Counted from the stretch's first letter, positions 31,884 to 61,618 are shown. The stretch is DNA of 64,000 nt from Amycolatopsis sp. NBC_01480 (GCF_036227205.1 NZ_CP109442.1:8618001-8682000); one strand, 5' to 3'. Notes: generated from the letters alone by a model not told the origin. Made by a program: numbers and translations.

Positions 31884-34800
31884 TCAGGCCGTTCTGGCTT
31901 GTCTGGCCAGTTCGGCGATCCGGCGGACCGTGGCGTCGCGAATGATTTCCGGCATCCGCCCGGTGAAGACCCGCTCCCCCGCCGGTCCGACGACCTGGCG
32001 GGCCACCATGGCCACCATCGTGATCAGCGAAACCGAGTCGCCGCCCAGGCGGTGGAAGTCGCTCGCACTCTCGATCGCGCCGGTCTCGACGCCGAGCACC
32101 TGCGACCAGACCTTGGCGACCTCGCTCTCCACGTCGTCCAGCGGCCCGGTGCCGGTGGCGGCCGGGGTTCCGGCGGTGGCAAACGGATCCGGCAGCGAGC
32201 CGACCGCCACCTTGCCGTTGACCGAGCGCGGGATCTCGTCGACTTCGAGCAGCACCGCCGGGACCATGTAGTGCGGCAGCCGCTCTTCGAGGTACGCCAT
32301 CAGGTCCGGGATCCCGACGTCCGCGACGGTCAGGAAGTACCCGCACAGCGCCTTGTCCTTGCTGCCCGGCCGCGGGCGGGCGACGACCACCGCGCTCGCG
32401 ACGGCCTCGTGGGTCTCCAGGGTCTGCGCGATTTCCGCCGGCTCGATCCGGTGGCCGTGGATCTTGAGCTGGTCGTCGATCCGCCCGCAGAACTCGACGG
32501 CCCCAGACTCCAGGCGCCGCGCGATGTCGCCGGTGCGGTAGACCCGGCTGCCGTCGGCCATCCGCACGAACCGCTGCCGCGTGAGGTCCGGCCGGCCGCG
32601 GTAGCCCCGGGCCAGCTGGACCCCGCCGATGTACAGCTCGCCGGTCTCCCCCGGCGCGACGAACTGCCGGTCCGGCGACAGCAGGTGGAACGTGACGCCG
32701 TCGAGCGGCTCGCCGATCGGCACGGCCGCGCCGGTGTCGCGTTCGGCGTCGAAGAAGTGGTGGCTGACGCCGATGGTCGCCTCCGCCGGCCCGTACAGGT
32801 TGATGATCCGGCAGTCCGGGCCGAACAGTTCCCGCGCCCGCACCGCGACCGAGCGGGTGAACTGCTCGCCGATCACGATCAGCGTCCGGACGTCACGGGG
32901 TTCGAGGTCGAGCCGGGTGATCAAGTCCAAATGAGACGGGGTGAGCGACAGCATCGTGGCCCCGTTGTCCAGCACCTCCTGGATCGCGACGTGGCTGAGC
33001 TCGTCCTTCATCAGCAGCAGCGTGCCGCCGACCAGGAACGGCAGGATCAGCGAGATCTCCGCGACGTCGAACGACAGCGAGCACAGCAGCGGCAGCCGCG
33101 TCGAAGCGTCGATGCCGTGGTCCCGGACGGCCCAGCTCGCGTAGTTGCTCAGGCTCCGATGCTCGATCTCGACGCCCTTGGGCTTGCCGGTGGACCCCGA
33201 GGTGTAGACGACGTAGGCGAGGTCGCCGCCCGACGGCGTCCCGTCGATCTCCGGCGGCTCGGACGAGAACGGCAGGTCGTCCAGGACCAGCCGATCGCAG
33301 GCCTCCGGCAGGCAATCCCTGCTGTCGTGGGGTTTCTGGACCAGGCAGACCGGGGACTTGGCGTCCTCGAGGAGCGTGCGGACGCGGCCGTCCGGGTGTT
33401 TGGTGTCCATCGGCAGGTACGCCGCGCCGGCGAGCAGGACACCCCAGGCGCCGGCGACGGCCGCGACCGTGCGGTCCGCCAGCAGGCCGACCACGGTGTC
33501 CCGTCCGATCCCGCGGTCCCGCAGCGCGGCGGCGACCACGCGCGCCCGCCGTTCCAGCTCGGCGTAGCTGATATCGCCTTCGGGGCCGCTGATCGCGACG
33601 GCGTCCGGGGTGGCCTTGGCCTGGGCCCGGAACTGGTCGACGACTCCCCGGCCGGCGGGCATCGCCGGGGTTCGAGGCGGTACCGGCGAAAGGATCTCGC
33701 TGTAGTCACGGTTTTCCGCCGGTGACAACATTTCACAGAGGTCGTCGAGCAGGGCATCGGCGCGCTTACCCTGTTCGGCGCCCGCCCACCACGCCAGCGT
33801 GAGCTCGGTACGGCTGTCCGTCTCGGTCACGGCGAGGCTCAGCGGGCTGGCCGGTTCCTGGCTTTCGAGCAGGTACATCCCCGTGGCTTCGAACTCCCCG
33901 GTGCTGAACGCGAGCGGGTCGAGCCTGCCGAGATTGTTGACGTTGACGAGCAGGGAGAACCGGTCGCGGCGGCGCGCGCGGCGGTCGAGTCCCCTGATCA
34001 CGACCCTCAACGCCGCCAGCGGCGTGCCGAGGATCTCCGGACCGGGCGCGTGGACCTCGCCGGAGCGCTCCGACAGCATGGTGAGCACCTGCGCGTAAGT
34101 GGCCTCCCAGCCCTGGCCGGCCGGGATGTCCAGCGCGACGGTCAGGGAGAGGTTCGACGTCGACCGGACCGACTGCACCTGCGGGTGGAACGGCCGCAGG
34201 TCGACCGGGAAGCTGATCGAGGCCCGCGGCCGGCCGCTGTTCGCGGCGATCCGGCTGGCGATTTTCGCGGCCAGGGCCGGAAAGGTGCCGTCGATCGTCC
34301 GGCGGCGCCACTGCAGCCCGGCCTGCCCGGCGTCGGCCGGTATGCCCAGCAGCGACGGGGTGGTGTGCTCCTCCTTCGAGACGTCGGCCTTGCGGTAGAG
34401 CGGGTCTTCCAGGTCCAGAATGGTCACAGTGGACGGTGCGCCGGCCGTCGCTTCGCCGCGCAGCGCCCGGAAGACGTCGGCTATCCACAGCAGCATCCCC
34501 CGCGCGTCCATCACGATGTGCGACACGCGGAAGACGAGCGCCGACGACGGGCCATCGAACAGCAGCACCTCGCAGTTGGCCCCCGTGCCGTCCGGCAACG
34601 GGGACCGCAGCTCCGGGATTTCGTGCAGCGCCGAGGGATCCAGGTCACGGCCCTCGACGACGCGCACCGGCGGGGTCTCGCCGCTGTCGATCCAGTTCCG
34701 TCCACGCAGGCGGAGCCGGGCACCGGGACACGCTTCCGACGCCACGGCCACCGCGTCGCGCAACTGCGCCAAGCCGACCTGCCCGACCCCTTCCACGCAG

Positions 34801-34916
34801 AAGGTCATCACCGGAGCCATCGACTCGGGAAACGCCAGGTACCAGCGTTCGAACGGCGCCACCGGCCGGGTGAACGGGGCGGGTGCGCTCGCGGGTTCGT
34901 TCCTGTCACCGCTCAT
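31884..34916 (-). CDS. NRPS protein, condensation-adenylation-peptidyl carrier module
   Basis: 1010 residues. Domains: condensation-like (about 15-430; active-site variant SHIVMDARG, His near 133); adenylation (about 440-900), with A3 YTSGSTGKPKGVE (near 568), A5 NLYGPAEATIG, A7-A8 YRTGDIARR and GRIDDQLKIHGHRIE, and catalytic Lys in SVNGKVAV (near 901); carrier protein with the phosphopantetheine Ser in LGGDSVSLI (near 959). No thioesterase, epimerase or second module. Specificity residues (D235 V236 I239, then S, I, I, L, I, G) do not match a code I know, so the amino acid is unassigned. Divergent from the type II thioesterase gene. Confidence 0.9.
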   Translation of the reverse strand: MSGDRNEPASAPAPFTRPVAPFERWYLAFPESMAPVMTFCVEGVGQVGLAQLRDAVAVASEACPGARLRLRGRNWIDSGETPPVRVVEGRDLDPSALHEIPELRSPLPDGTGANCEVLLFDGPSSALVFRVSHIVMDARGMLLWIADVFRALRGEATAGAPSTVTILDLEDPLYRKADVSKEEHTTPSLLGIPADAGQAGLQWRRRTIDGTFPALAAKIASRIAANSGRPRASISFPVDLRPFHPQVQSVRSTSNLSLTVALDIPAGQGWEATYAQVLTMLSERSGEVHAPGPEILGTPLAALRVVIRGLDRRARRRDRFSLLVNVNNLGRLDPLAFSTGEFEATGMYLLESQEPASPLSLAVTETDSRTELTLAWWAGAEQGKRADALLDDLCEMLSPAENRDYSEILSPVPPRTPAMPAGRGVVDQFRAQAKATPDAVAISGPEGDISYAELERRARVVAAALRDRGIGRDTVVGLLADRTVAAVAGAWGVLLAGAAYLPMDTKHPDGRVRTLLEDAKSPVCLVQKPHDSRDCLPEACDRLVLDDLPFSSEPPEIDGTPSGGDLAYVVYTSGSTGKPKGVEIEHRSLSNYASWAVRDHGIDASTRLPLLCSLSFDVAEISLILPFLVGGTLLLMKDELSHVAIQEVLDNGATMLSLTPSHLDLITRLDLEPRDVRTLIVIGEQFTRSVAVRARELFGPDCRIINLYGPAEATIGVSHHFFDAERDTGAAVPIGEPLDGVTFHLLSPDRQFVAPGETGELYIGGVQLARGYRGRPDLTRQRFVRMADGSRVYRTGDIARRLESGAVEFCGRIDDQLKIHGHRIEPAEIAQTLETHEAVASAVVVARPRPGSKDKALCGYFLTVADVGIPDLMAYLEERLPHYMVPAVLLEVDEIPRSVNGKVAVGSLPDPFATAGTPAATGTGPLDDVESEVAKVWSQVLGVETGAIESASDFHRLGGDSVSLITMVAMVARQVVGPAGERVFTGRMPEIIRDATVRRIAELARQARTA

Positions 34917-35179
34917 CCGGGTTCAGCTCCTCAGTCCTCCGACGTGGGGCGCGGCCGGACTGCCCCGAAAGGACTCGACGCTCCGCTCGCCCGAGCGACT
35001 ATGCCCGGCTGCGACTGCGGTTCTCACTAAACCTCGAAGCCCGACACTAGAAGTAACCCGAGAACTTCGGTGTTACGGCGGCTGGCCGTAAAGCACAGCC
35101 GCCTCGCATGATGCCGGTCAAGCGGTCTCAACAGCTCCCCGGACGGCCGCGCTCCCGCCCCCGTTGTCGGAAGGTGACC
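34917..35179. other. Divergent promoter region between NRPS and thioesterase genes
   Basis: 263 bases without a gene. It must hold promoters for the minus-strand NRPS-asnB pair and the plus-strand thioesterase-ABC operon. AT-richer bases (CACTAAACC near 35027; CACTAGAAGTAACC near 35045) could be promoter elements. I see no clear operator. Confidence 0.4.
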
Positions 35180-35935
35180 GTGACGAACACCGAACTCGAC
35201 CGTGATCTCTGGGTGCGGCACCCGGCGGTGGCTCGTCCCGGTGCGGTGCGGTTGATCTGCCTGCCGCACGCCGGGGGCTCCGCGAGCTTCTACGTGCCGA
35301 TGGCCAAGCCGCTGGCGCCCGGGATCGACGTGGGCCTGGTGCAGTACCCGGGGCGGCAGGACCGCCGGCGGGAACCGTGTATCGAGGATCTGGGCCAGCT
35401 CGCCGACGCCGCATTCGAGGCGCTGCGCCCGGAACTCGACGGCCCGGTGGCGTTTTTCGGCCACAGCATGGGCGCCACGCTCGCGTTCGAGATCGCCCTG
35501 CGGATGGACCAGGCCGGTCTGCCCGCCCCGGTCCGGCTGTTCGTCTCGGCCCGGCGCGCGCCTTCCGCGCATCGGGACGAACGCGTCCACCTCAAGGACG
35601 ACGACGGGATGATCGCCGAGATCCGCGCGCTCAGCGGGACGGACTCCCGCGCGCTGGGCGACGAGGAGATCATGCGGATGGCGATGCCGTCCATCCGCGC
35701 CGACTACAAGGCCGCGGAGACCTACCGGTACCTGCCGGGCCCGAAGCTGCGGTGCCCGATCTCGGCGCTCACCGGCGACAGCGACCCCAAAGCCACCGTC
35801 GACGAGGTCGAGCGGTGGCGCGAGCACACCACCGCCGAGTTCGACCTGAACGTCTACCGGGGCGGCCACTTCTACCTGACCCAGCACCAGCAAGCGGTCC
35901 TGCAGGTGGTCCGCGACCGGCTGGGGACCACCTGA
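35180..35935 (+). CDS. Type II thioesterase
   Basis: 251 residues from GTG 35180 (GGAAGG six bases upstream; a GTG at 35174 is too close to it). Alpha/beta hydrolase of the GrsT/TEII class: LICLPHAGGSASFY, VQYPGRQDRR, nucleophile FFGHSMGATLAFE (Ser near 93), LTGDSDPKA (Asp) and GGHFYL (His). These free enzymes hydrolyse aberrant acyl groups from carrier proteins of PKS/NRPS lines. First gene of an operon with the DrrAB exporter. Confidence 0.92.
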   Translation: MTNTELDRDLWVRHPAVARPGAVRLICLPHAGGSASFYVPMAKPLAPGIDVGLVQYPGRQDRRREPCIEDLGQLADAAFEALRPELDGPVAFFGHSMGATLAFEIALRMDQAGLPAPVRLFVSARRAPSAHRDERVHLKDDDGMIAEIRALSGTDSRALGDEEIMRMAMPSIRADYKAAETYRYLPGPKLRCPISALTGDSDPKATVDEVERWREHTTAEFDLNVYRGGHFYLTQHQQAVLQVVRDRLGTT

Positions 35936-35969
35936 CCACCTCGACCACACAGTTGCGGGGAGTTCACCC

Positions 35970-36956
35970 ATGACCGCGATCGGTTCACACCGGCGGCCGA
36001 TGATCGAAGCCGTCGGCGTCAGCAAGAAGTACGGTTCGGTGCGCGCCTTGGACTCGGTGACGCTCTCCGCTCCGGAGGGCTCGGTCCTCGGCCTGCTCGG
36101 GCACAACGGCGCGGGCAAGACCACGCTCGTCAACATCCTCACCGCGATGACCCCGCTGACCTCGGGCACAGTCCGGGTGGCCGGCTTCGACGTCAGCGCC
36201 GAGCCGAAGAAGATGCGTGAGGTCATCGGGCTCACCGGCCAGTTCGCCTCGGTGGACGAGAGGCTGACCGGGCGCGACAACCTGGTGCTGATCGCCCGGC
36301 TGCTCGGCGCCGACCGCAAGGCCGCCAAGCGCCGGGCCGACGACCTGCTCGAAGCGTTCGGCCTCACCGCGGCCGCGACCCGGCTGAGCCAGACCTACTC
36401 CGGGGGCATGCGCCGGCGGCTCGACCTGGCCGCCTGCCTGGTCGGCAGCCCGGAGGTGATCTTCCTCGACGAGCCCACCTCCGGGCTCGACCCGTCGAGC
36501 CGGATCAACCTGTGGGAGATCGTCGAAGGCCTCGTCCGCGAAGGCACGACGGTCCTGCTCACCACCCAGTACCTCGACGAGGCCGACCGGCTCGCGGACT
36601 CGATCGTGATGCTCTCGGCCGGCAAGGTCGTCGCTTCGGGCACCGCCGCCGAGCTGAAAGAGCAGGTGGGCCGCCGTTCGGTCACCGTGGTGCTCGAACC
36701 CGGCCACGAGCCGGGCACCGCCTGCGCCGCGCTGGAGCACGCCGGGATGACGCCCTCGATCGGGCCGGACGGCAGCACGATCATCACCCCGGTCGGCGCC
36801 TCGAAAGATCTCGCCGCGGTGATCCGGGCGCTGGACGACGGCGGGATCGAGGCCGCCGAACTGGCCTTCGGCGAACCCACCCTGGACGACGTCTACCTGG
36901 CGCTCGCCAACAAGTCCGCGCCCCATCCGGCCCAAGCCTCATGGAGTCCCGTATGA
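35970..36956 (+). CDS. ABC transporter ATPase, DrrA type
   Basis: 328 residues. Walker A LGHNGAGKTTLVNI (near 50), signature YSGGMRRRLDLA (near 145), Walker B VIFLDEPTSGLDPSSR (near 168) and the DrrA-type C-terminal domain (about 230-310, FGEPTLDDVYLAL). The DrrAB family exports polyketide antibiotics such as daunorubicin and gives self-resistance. Its stop overlaps the permease start (ATGA). It follows the thioesterase by 34 bases. Confidence 0.92.
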   Translation: MTAIGSHRRPMIEAVGVSKKYGSVRALDSVTLSAPEGSVLGLLGHNGAGKTTLVNILTAMTPLTSGTVRVAGFDVSAEPKKMREVIGLTGQFASVDERLTGRDNLVLIARLLGADRKAAKRRADDLLEAFGLTAAATRLSQTYSGGMRRRLDLAACLVGSPEVIFLDEPTSGLDPSSRINLWEIVEGLVREGTTVLLTTQYLDEADRLADSIVMLSAGKVVASGTAAELKEQVGRRSVTVVLEPGHEPGTACAALEHAGMTPSIGPDGSTIITPVGASKDLAAVIRALDDGGIEAAELAFGEPTLDDVYLALANKSAPHPAQASWSPV

Positions 36957-37786
36957 CCTCGACCGTCGCCCCCGCCCCAGGAAGCGCGACCCGGGCGCGC
37001 TGGCCGGGAAGCTCGGTGGGGGCCCAGATCCTGATTCTCACCGACCGTTCGCTGCGCGCGCTGATCCGGGAGCCGCAGCTCGTGGTTTTCGGCCTCATGC
37101 AGCCGGTGATCCTGCTGTTCCTGTTCACCCAGGTGTTCGCCAACCTGCTGATGACCCCGCACTTCCCGCAGGGCATCTCCTACGTCGACTACCTGGTGCC
37201 GGCCGTGCTGATCGACAACGCCGTGCAGTCTTCCCTGCAGAGCGGGGTCGGGCTGGTGGAGGACCTGAAGAACGGGGTCGTGTCCCGGCTCCGGTCGCTG
37301 CCGATCCAGCCGGCCTCACTGCTGATCGCGCGCAGCCTGTCCGATCTGTGCCGCAGCGCGGTGCAGATCGTCCTCATCCTGGTGCTGGCCATCGCCTTGC
37401 TCGGCTACACGCCGAAGGGCGGGATCACGGGCATCCTGATCTCGATCGGCCTCACGCTCGTGGTCAGCTGGGCACTGGGCTGGGTCTTCCTGGCGGTCGG
37501 GACCTGGATCCGCAAGGCCGAGCCGATGCAGACCATCAACGGCATCGCGCTCTTCCCGCTGATGTTCGCCTCGAGCGCCTACGTGCCGGTGGCCGATCTC
37601 CCGACCTGGCTGCAGATCGTCGCGCGGGCCAACCCGCTGACGTACGCGGTGGACGCGACCCGTGCGGTCGCGTTGGGCATCCCGGGGTCGACCGCCCTGG
37701 CGCCCGCGGTGGTGATCAGCTTGGTGATCGTGATCGTGTCGTTCGGCTTCGCAGTGCTGGGTTTCCGCCGTCCGCTCACCGCCTAG
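36953..37786 (+). CDS. ABC-2 permease, DrrB type
   Basis: 277 residues from ATG 36953 (an ATG four codons earlier is possible but does not use the overlap). Six transmembrane segments with the ABC-2 landmarks REPQLVVFGLMQPVILL, VGLVEDLKNGVVSRLRSLP and SSAYVPVADLPTWLQ/ANPLTYAVDATRA. It forms the channel for the DrrA-type ATPase at 35970. The stop is followed by a palindrome (37790) and then the IS element. Confidence 0.92.
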   Translation: MTSTVAPAPGSATRARWPGSSVGAQILILTDRSLRALIREPQLVVFGLMQPVILLFLFTQVFANLLMTPHFPQGISYVDYLVPAVLIDNAVQSSLQSGVGLVEDLKNGVVSRLRSLPIQPASLLIARSLSDLCRSAVQIVLILVLAIALLGYTPKGGITGILISIGLTLVVSWALGWVFLAVGTWIRKAEPMQTINGIALFPLMFASSAYVPVADLPTWLQIVARANPLTYAVDATRAVALGIPGSTALAPAVVISLVIVIVSFGFAVLGFRRPLTA

Positions 37787-37789
37787 ATG

Positions 37790-37820
37790 CTCGTGAGTGT
37801 TTATGACGGTTAGAACCGTC
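37790..37820. repeat. Left flank of IS481: half of the 19604-type palindrome
   Basis: CTCGTGAGTGTTTATGACGG begins the same palindrome family as at 19604. The centre (GACGGTTAGAACCGTC) is complete, but the outer right arm is replaced by the IS left end at 37821. Confidence 0.8.
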
Positions 37821-39125
37821 TGTTGCAGTTCAGGACTTCGTGGACAGTTGATGTTTCAGGACATCGTGGACACTGACCGGCCTGTCGGCGTGGTGACCAG
37901 GGCGTGTGTGGTGATCATGCGGCGATGGGCAGAGCAGGGTTTTCGATGGATCCTGAGTTCGTTGCCGCGGTCGCGCAGGTCGCGGCGGGCGAGAAGGTCA
38001 ACATTGCGCGGTTCTGCCGCGAGCACGGCGTGTCCCGGGGGTGTTCCACAAGTACCTGGCCCGGTTCCGGGCCGAGGGCGTGGACGGGTTCACCCGCCGC
38101 AGCACCGCCCCGCACCACCATCCGAGGGCTCTGGGCGCCGGGGTGGCCGAGGCGGTGCTGCGAGCGCGCAAAGAACTAGCCGGTGAGGGCCTGGACAACG
38201 GGCCGATCTCCATCCGCTGGCGGCTCGAGGACACCGGGGTCACCCCGCTGCCGTCGCAGTCCGCGGTCTACCGAATCCTGTGCGAGCACGGCCAGATCGT
38301 CCCGGAACCCCGCAAGAAGCCCCGGACCCGGCGCCGGTTCGAATACGCCGACCCCAACGGCTGCTGGCAGATCGACGGCATGGAGCACTACCTCGCCGAT
38401 GGCACCAAGGTCTGCATCATCCAGATCCTCGACGACCACTCCCGCCTCGACGTCGGCTCCTACGCCGCGGCCAGCGAGAACGGCGCCGACACCTGGACCG
38501 CGCTGCAACACGCCTTCGCCGGCTACGGCCTGCCCGTGAAAGTGCTGTCCGACAACGGACTGGCCTTCTCCGGCAAACACCGCGGGAGGACGGCCGAGCT
38601 GGAACGCCACCTCGCCGAACGAGGCGTGGCCGCCATCGCCTCCTCGGTCTATCACCCGCAGACCTGCGGGAAAAACGAACGCTCCCACCAAACCCTGCAA
38701 AAATGGCTCCGCGCCCGGCCCACGCCCACCACGGTGCCCGAGCTGCAACAACTTCTCGACGAGTACCGGACGATCTACAACCACCGCCGCCACCAAAGCC
38801 TGGACGGCGAAACCCCGCAGCAACGCTACGACGCCACCCCCAAAACCGCCCCCAGCACCGCCGCCCACCGGCCCAGCGGCGTCACCACCCGCCCCGTCTC
38901 CACCACCGGCGTGATCGCCTTCTCCGGCTGCTCCATCGTCCTGGGCCGCGCCCGGGCCGGCCACACCGCGACCGTTTACTGGCAAGGCGACCGCGTCACC
39001 GTCATGATCAACAACACCGTCGCCCGCCACCTCACCCTCGACCGATCAGTACGCTACCAACCACTGACCAGCCACAAACCGTCCACGAAGTCCTGAAACA
39101 CATCTGTTCACGAAGTCCTGAAACA
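37821..39125 (+). mobile_element. IS481-family insertion sequence
   Basis: About 1,305 bp. Each end has two copies of a transposase-site-like repeat (TTCAGGACTTCGTGGACA type) spaced 26 bases: 37829 and 37855 on the left, 39083 and 39109 on the right in inverted orientation. The outermost ends are TGTTGCAG (left) and TGTTTCAG (right, complement). It carries one DDE transposase gene with a frameshift. No simple target duplication is visible; both flanks carry the 19604-type palindrome centre. Confidence 0.85.
37946..39096 (+). pseudogene. IS481 transposase, frameshifted
   Basis: The N-terminal helix-turn-helix part (MDPEFVAAVAQVAAGEK, ARFCREHGVSRG) reads in one frame from ATG 37946 to about 38040. 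The remainder (VFHKYLARFRAEGVDGF onward) is in the next frame to 39096. The shift falls in a run of five G (CCCGGGGGTG, 38034-38043); six G would restore one frame. The catalytic domain has the DDE residues: Asp in CWQIDGMEHYL, Asp in VLSDNGLAFSG and Glu in GKNERSHQTLQKWL. It is either a dead copy or a frameshift-expressed one; a one-base loss is the simpler reading. Confidence 0.85.
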
Positions 39126-40323
39126 TGACACCCGGTTCTAACCGTCCTAGCCACTCACGAGCTTTTGCGGACAGCACGGCCGCCAGCCCCTCCTGCAGGT
39201 CCTTCACGAAATACCCGGGCACCTCCAGCGACGGGAAATGTCCCCCGGCTTCAGGCTGGCGCCAGCGGACGATCTGCCGGTACCGCTCCTGTGCCCAGGG
39301 GCGCGGATACCGTTCGATGTCGCGGGGATACATGGTGATCGCGGACGGGACGTCGACCCGGAGTTCCGGATCCAGCGAGTTGTGGCTTTCGTAGTAAATG
39401 CGGGCCGCCGAGGCGCCGCTTCGGGTCAGCCAGTACAGGGTGACGTCGTCGAGAATGCGGTCGATCGAAATCGTCTCGAACGGGCTGTCCTCGGTGTCCG
39501 ACCATTCGGCGAACTTGTCGAGGATCCAGGCCAGCAGCCCGACCGGTGAGTCGACGAGCGAGTAGCCGATGGTCTGCGGCCGGGTCGCCTGCTGCTTCGC
39601 GTACGCCGCGCGGTGACGCCAGAAATGGCGGGTTTCCTCGGCCCACTGGCGTTCGAGCTCAGTCAGCCCGTCCGTGCTCGCCCCGGGCAGGCCCTCCGCG
39701 AACGTGGTGTGGATGCCGAGCACGTGCTCCGGGAACCGGCCGGCGAGCACCGTGGTGATATTGCCGCCCCAGTCGCCGCCGTGGGCGAGGAACTTGCCGT
39801 AGCCGAGCCGGCCCATCAATTCCACCCAGGCGGCCGCGATCTTTTCGGTCCCCCACCCGGTGGTGGCCGGCTTGCCGCTGTAACCGAAGCCCGGCAGCGA
39901 CGGGACCACGACGTGGAACGCCGGCCCGTCTTTCGGCTCGGCCAGCTCGTCCACTACATCGATGAATTCGGCGATGCTGCCCGGCCAGCCGTGCGTCAGG
40001 ATCAGCGGGGTGGCATCCGCGCGCGGGGATCGGCGGTGCAGGAAGTGGATGGCCAGGCCGTCGATGGCGGTGCGGAATTGGCCGATTTCATTAAGGCGCT
40101 TTTCGAACGACCGCCAGTCGTATCCGGTGCGCCAGTAGTGCACGACGTCGACGAGATCGGCAAGGGGAACGCCCTGGTCCCATCGGTGTGGATCGGGCGC
40201 GGGGCGATGGACCGTCTCGGCCTCCGGGAGGCGCGCGGCGGCCAATCGGGCGCGCAGATCGTCGAGGTCGGTGTCGGGTGCGTGGGCTCCGAATGGCTGG
40301 ACGTCGCTGGTCGGGCTGGGCAT
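39046..40323 (-). CDS. EHN-family epoxide hydrolase with IS-derived C-terminus
   Basis: 425 residues as read; family members are usually about 380-390. N-terminal EHN domain (about 10-115: FEKRLNEIGQFRTAIDGLAIHFLH), then alpha/beta hydrolase core: oxyanion HGWPGS (near 120), nucleophile Asp in HGGDWGG (near 190), ring-opening Tyr region IYYESHNS, and His in AGGHFPSLEVP near 370. The natural protein probably ends near SAKARE; the last 28 or so residues are translated from the palindrome and the IS right end (stop at 39046-39048). Whether it is active with this tail is unknown. Divergent from the CGNR regulator gene. Confidence 0.88.
   Translation of the reverse strand: MPSPTSDVQPFGAHAPDTDLDDLRARLAAARLPEAETVHRPAPDPHRWDQGVPLADLVDVVHYWRTGYDWRSFEKRLNEIGQFRTAIDGLAIHFLHRRSPRADATPLILTHGWPGSIAEFIDVVDELAEPKDGPAFHVVVPSLPGFGYSGKPATTGWGTEKIAAAWVELMGRLGYGKFLAHGGDWGGNITTVLAGRFPEHVLGIHTTFAEGLPGASTDGLTELERQWAEETRHFWRHRAAYAKQQATRPQTIGYSLVDSPVGLLAWILDKFAEWSDTEDSPFETISIDRILDDVTLYWLTRSGASAARIYYESHNSLDPELRVDVPSAITMYPRDIERYPRPWAQERYRQIVRWRQPEAGGHFPSLEVPGYFVKDLQEGLAAVLSAKAREWLGRLEPGVMFQDFVNRCVSGLRGRFVAGQWLVAY
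39126..39160. repeat. Right flank of IS481: partial 19604-type palindrome
   Basis: TGACACCCGGTTCTAACCGT, then CCTAGCCACTCACGAG. It carries the palindrome centre and one outer arm (complement of CTCGTGAGTG). The left arm is lost at the IS boundary. Confidence 0.75.
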
Positions 40324-40342
40324 GGGGCCTCCTGGTCGTCGT

Positions 40343-40405
40343 GGAACCGGCTTAGACGGTTCTAACAGACGGCGGCGTTTCGACGCAACCTGCTAAGCTG
40401 GTTCC
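40343..40405. promoter_or_regulatory. 13-bp inverted repeat in the epoxide hydrolase/CGNR promoter
   Basis: GGAACCGGCTTAG (40343-40355) and CTAAGCTGGTTCC (40393-40405) are inverted with one mismatch, 37 bases apart. The right copy abuts the CGNR start codon (40406). It is a likely operator for autoregulation and control of the divergent epoxide hydrolase. Confidence 0.6.
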
Positions 40406-40981
40406 ATGCGTGTGGAGTTCCCGGAATTTCGGCTCGGTACCGTGCTGGCGACCAGCTTCACCGGGACTTTGTCGGAGCGTCAGGGCGACGAGGTGGAGCG
40501 CATTCCCACGCCGGGCCGGCTCGCCGATTGGCTGGCCTTGAGCGGCCTCTCCGTGGACTCCTGCACCGAGGCTCAACTAGAGCGCGCGCGGGAATTGCGG
40601 GAATCGATCCACGCCGCGGCGACGGCGGCCGCGATCCAGGAACCCCTCCCCCCGGCGGCCGTGCAGGTCATCAACGACTACAGCGTTCAGGGCCGGGCCG
40701 CGGCGATCCTGACGCCCGACGGCAAACGACGCTGGCAGCTCAGCTCGACGTCGTCGGTGGAAGACGCCCTCAGCGTGATCGCCGCCGACGCGATCAGCAT
40801 CATTTCCGGTGAGCGCGACGGAAAACTGGCCTTGTGCGCGTCACCGACCTGCCAGGCCGCCTTTTTCGACACCAGCCAGAGCCGCACCCGCAAATGGTGC
40901 GAGATGAACACGTGCGGGAATCGTCAGAAGAAGGCACGGTTCATGGCCAACCAGCGTAAAAACCGCAGTTCGGCGGAGTGA
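40406..40981 (+). CDS. CGNR zinc-finger (ABATE-domain) regulator
   Basis: 191 residues. N-terminal ABATE domain (about 1-130; LADWLALSGLSVDSCTEAQL). The C-terminal zinc finger is complete: CASPTCQAAFFDTSQSRTRKWC, then NTCGNRQKKARF; four cysteines plus the CGNR signature. The family is a putative stress-responsive transcription factor in actinomycetes. Its promoter faces the epoxide hydrolase with a 13-bp inverted repeat against its start. It converges tail to tail on the large PKS gene (18-base gap). Confidence 0.9.
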   Translation: MRVEFPEFRLGTVLATSFTGTLSERQGDEVERIPTPGRLADWLALSGLSVDSCTEAQLERARELRESIHAAATAAAIQEPLPPAAVQVINDYSVQGRAAAILTPDGKRRWQLSSTSSVEDALSVIAADAISIISGERDGKLALCASPTCQAAFFDTSQSRTRKWCEMNTCGNRQKKARFMANQRKNRSSAE

Positions 40982-40999
40982 TCGTCCGACGGCCGGGAG

Positions 41000-61618
<20,619 letters not shown>

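Noticed and set aside
33000..33600. Amino-acid prediction for the A domain from its specificity residues
   Set aside because: The extracted set (D, V, I, S, I, I, L, I, G) does not match a code I can recall safely.
38030..38045. Programmed frameshift of the IS481 transposase
   Set aside because: IS481 elements usually have a single uninterrupted ORF, and the G run is not a typical slippery heptamer; a one-base loss is simpler.
37821..39125. Target-site duplication of the IS
   Set aside because: The bases flanking each end do not form a direct repeat; the palindrome centres are inverted with respect to each other.
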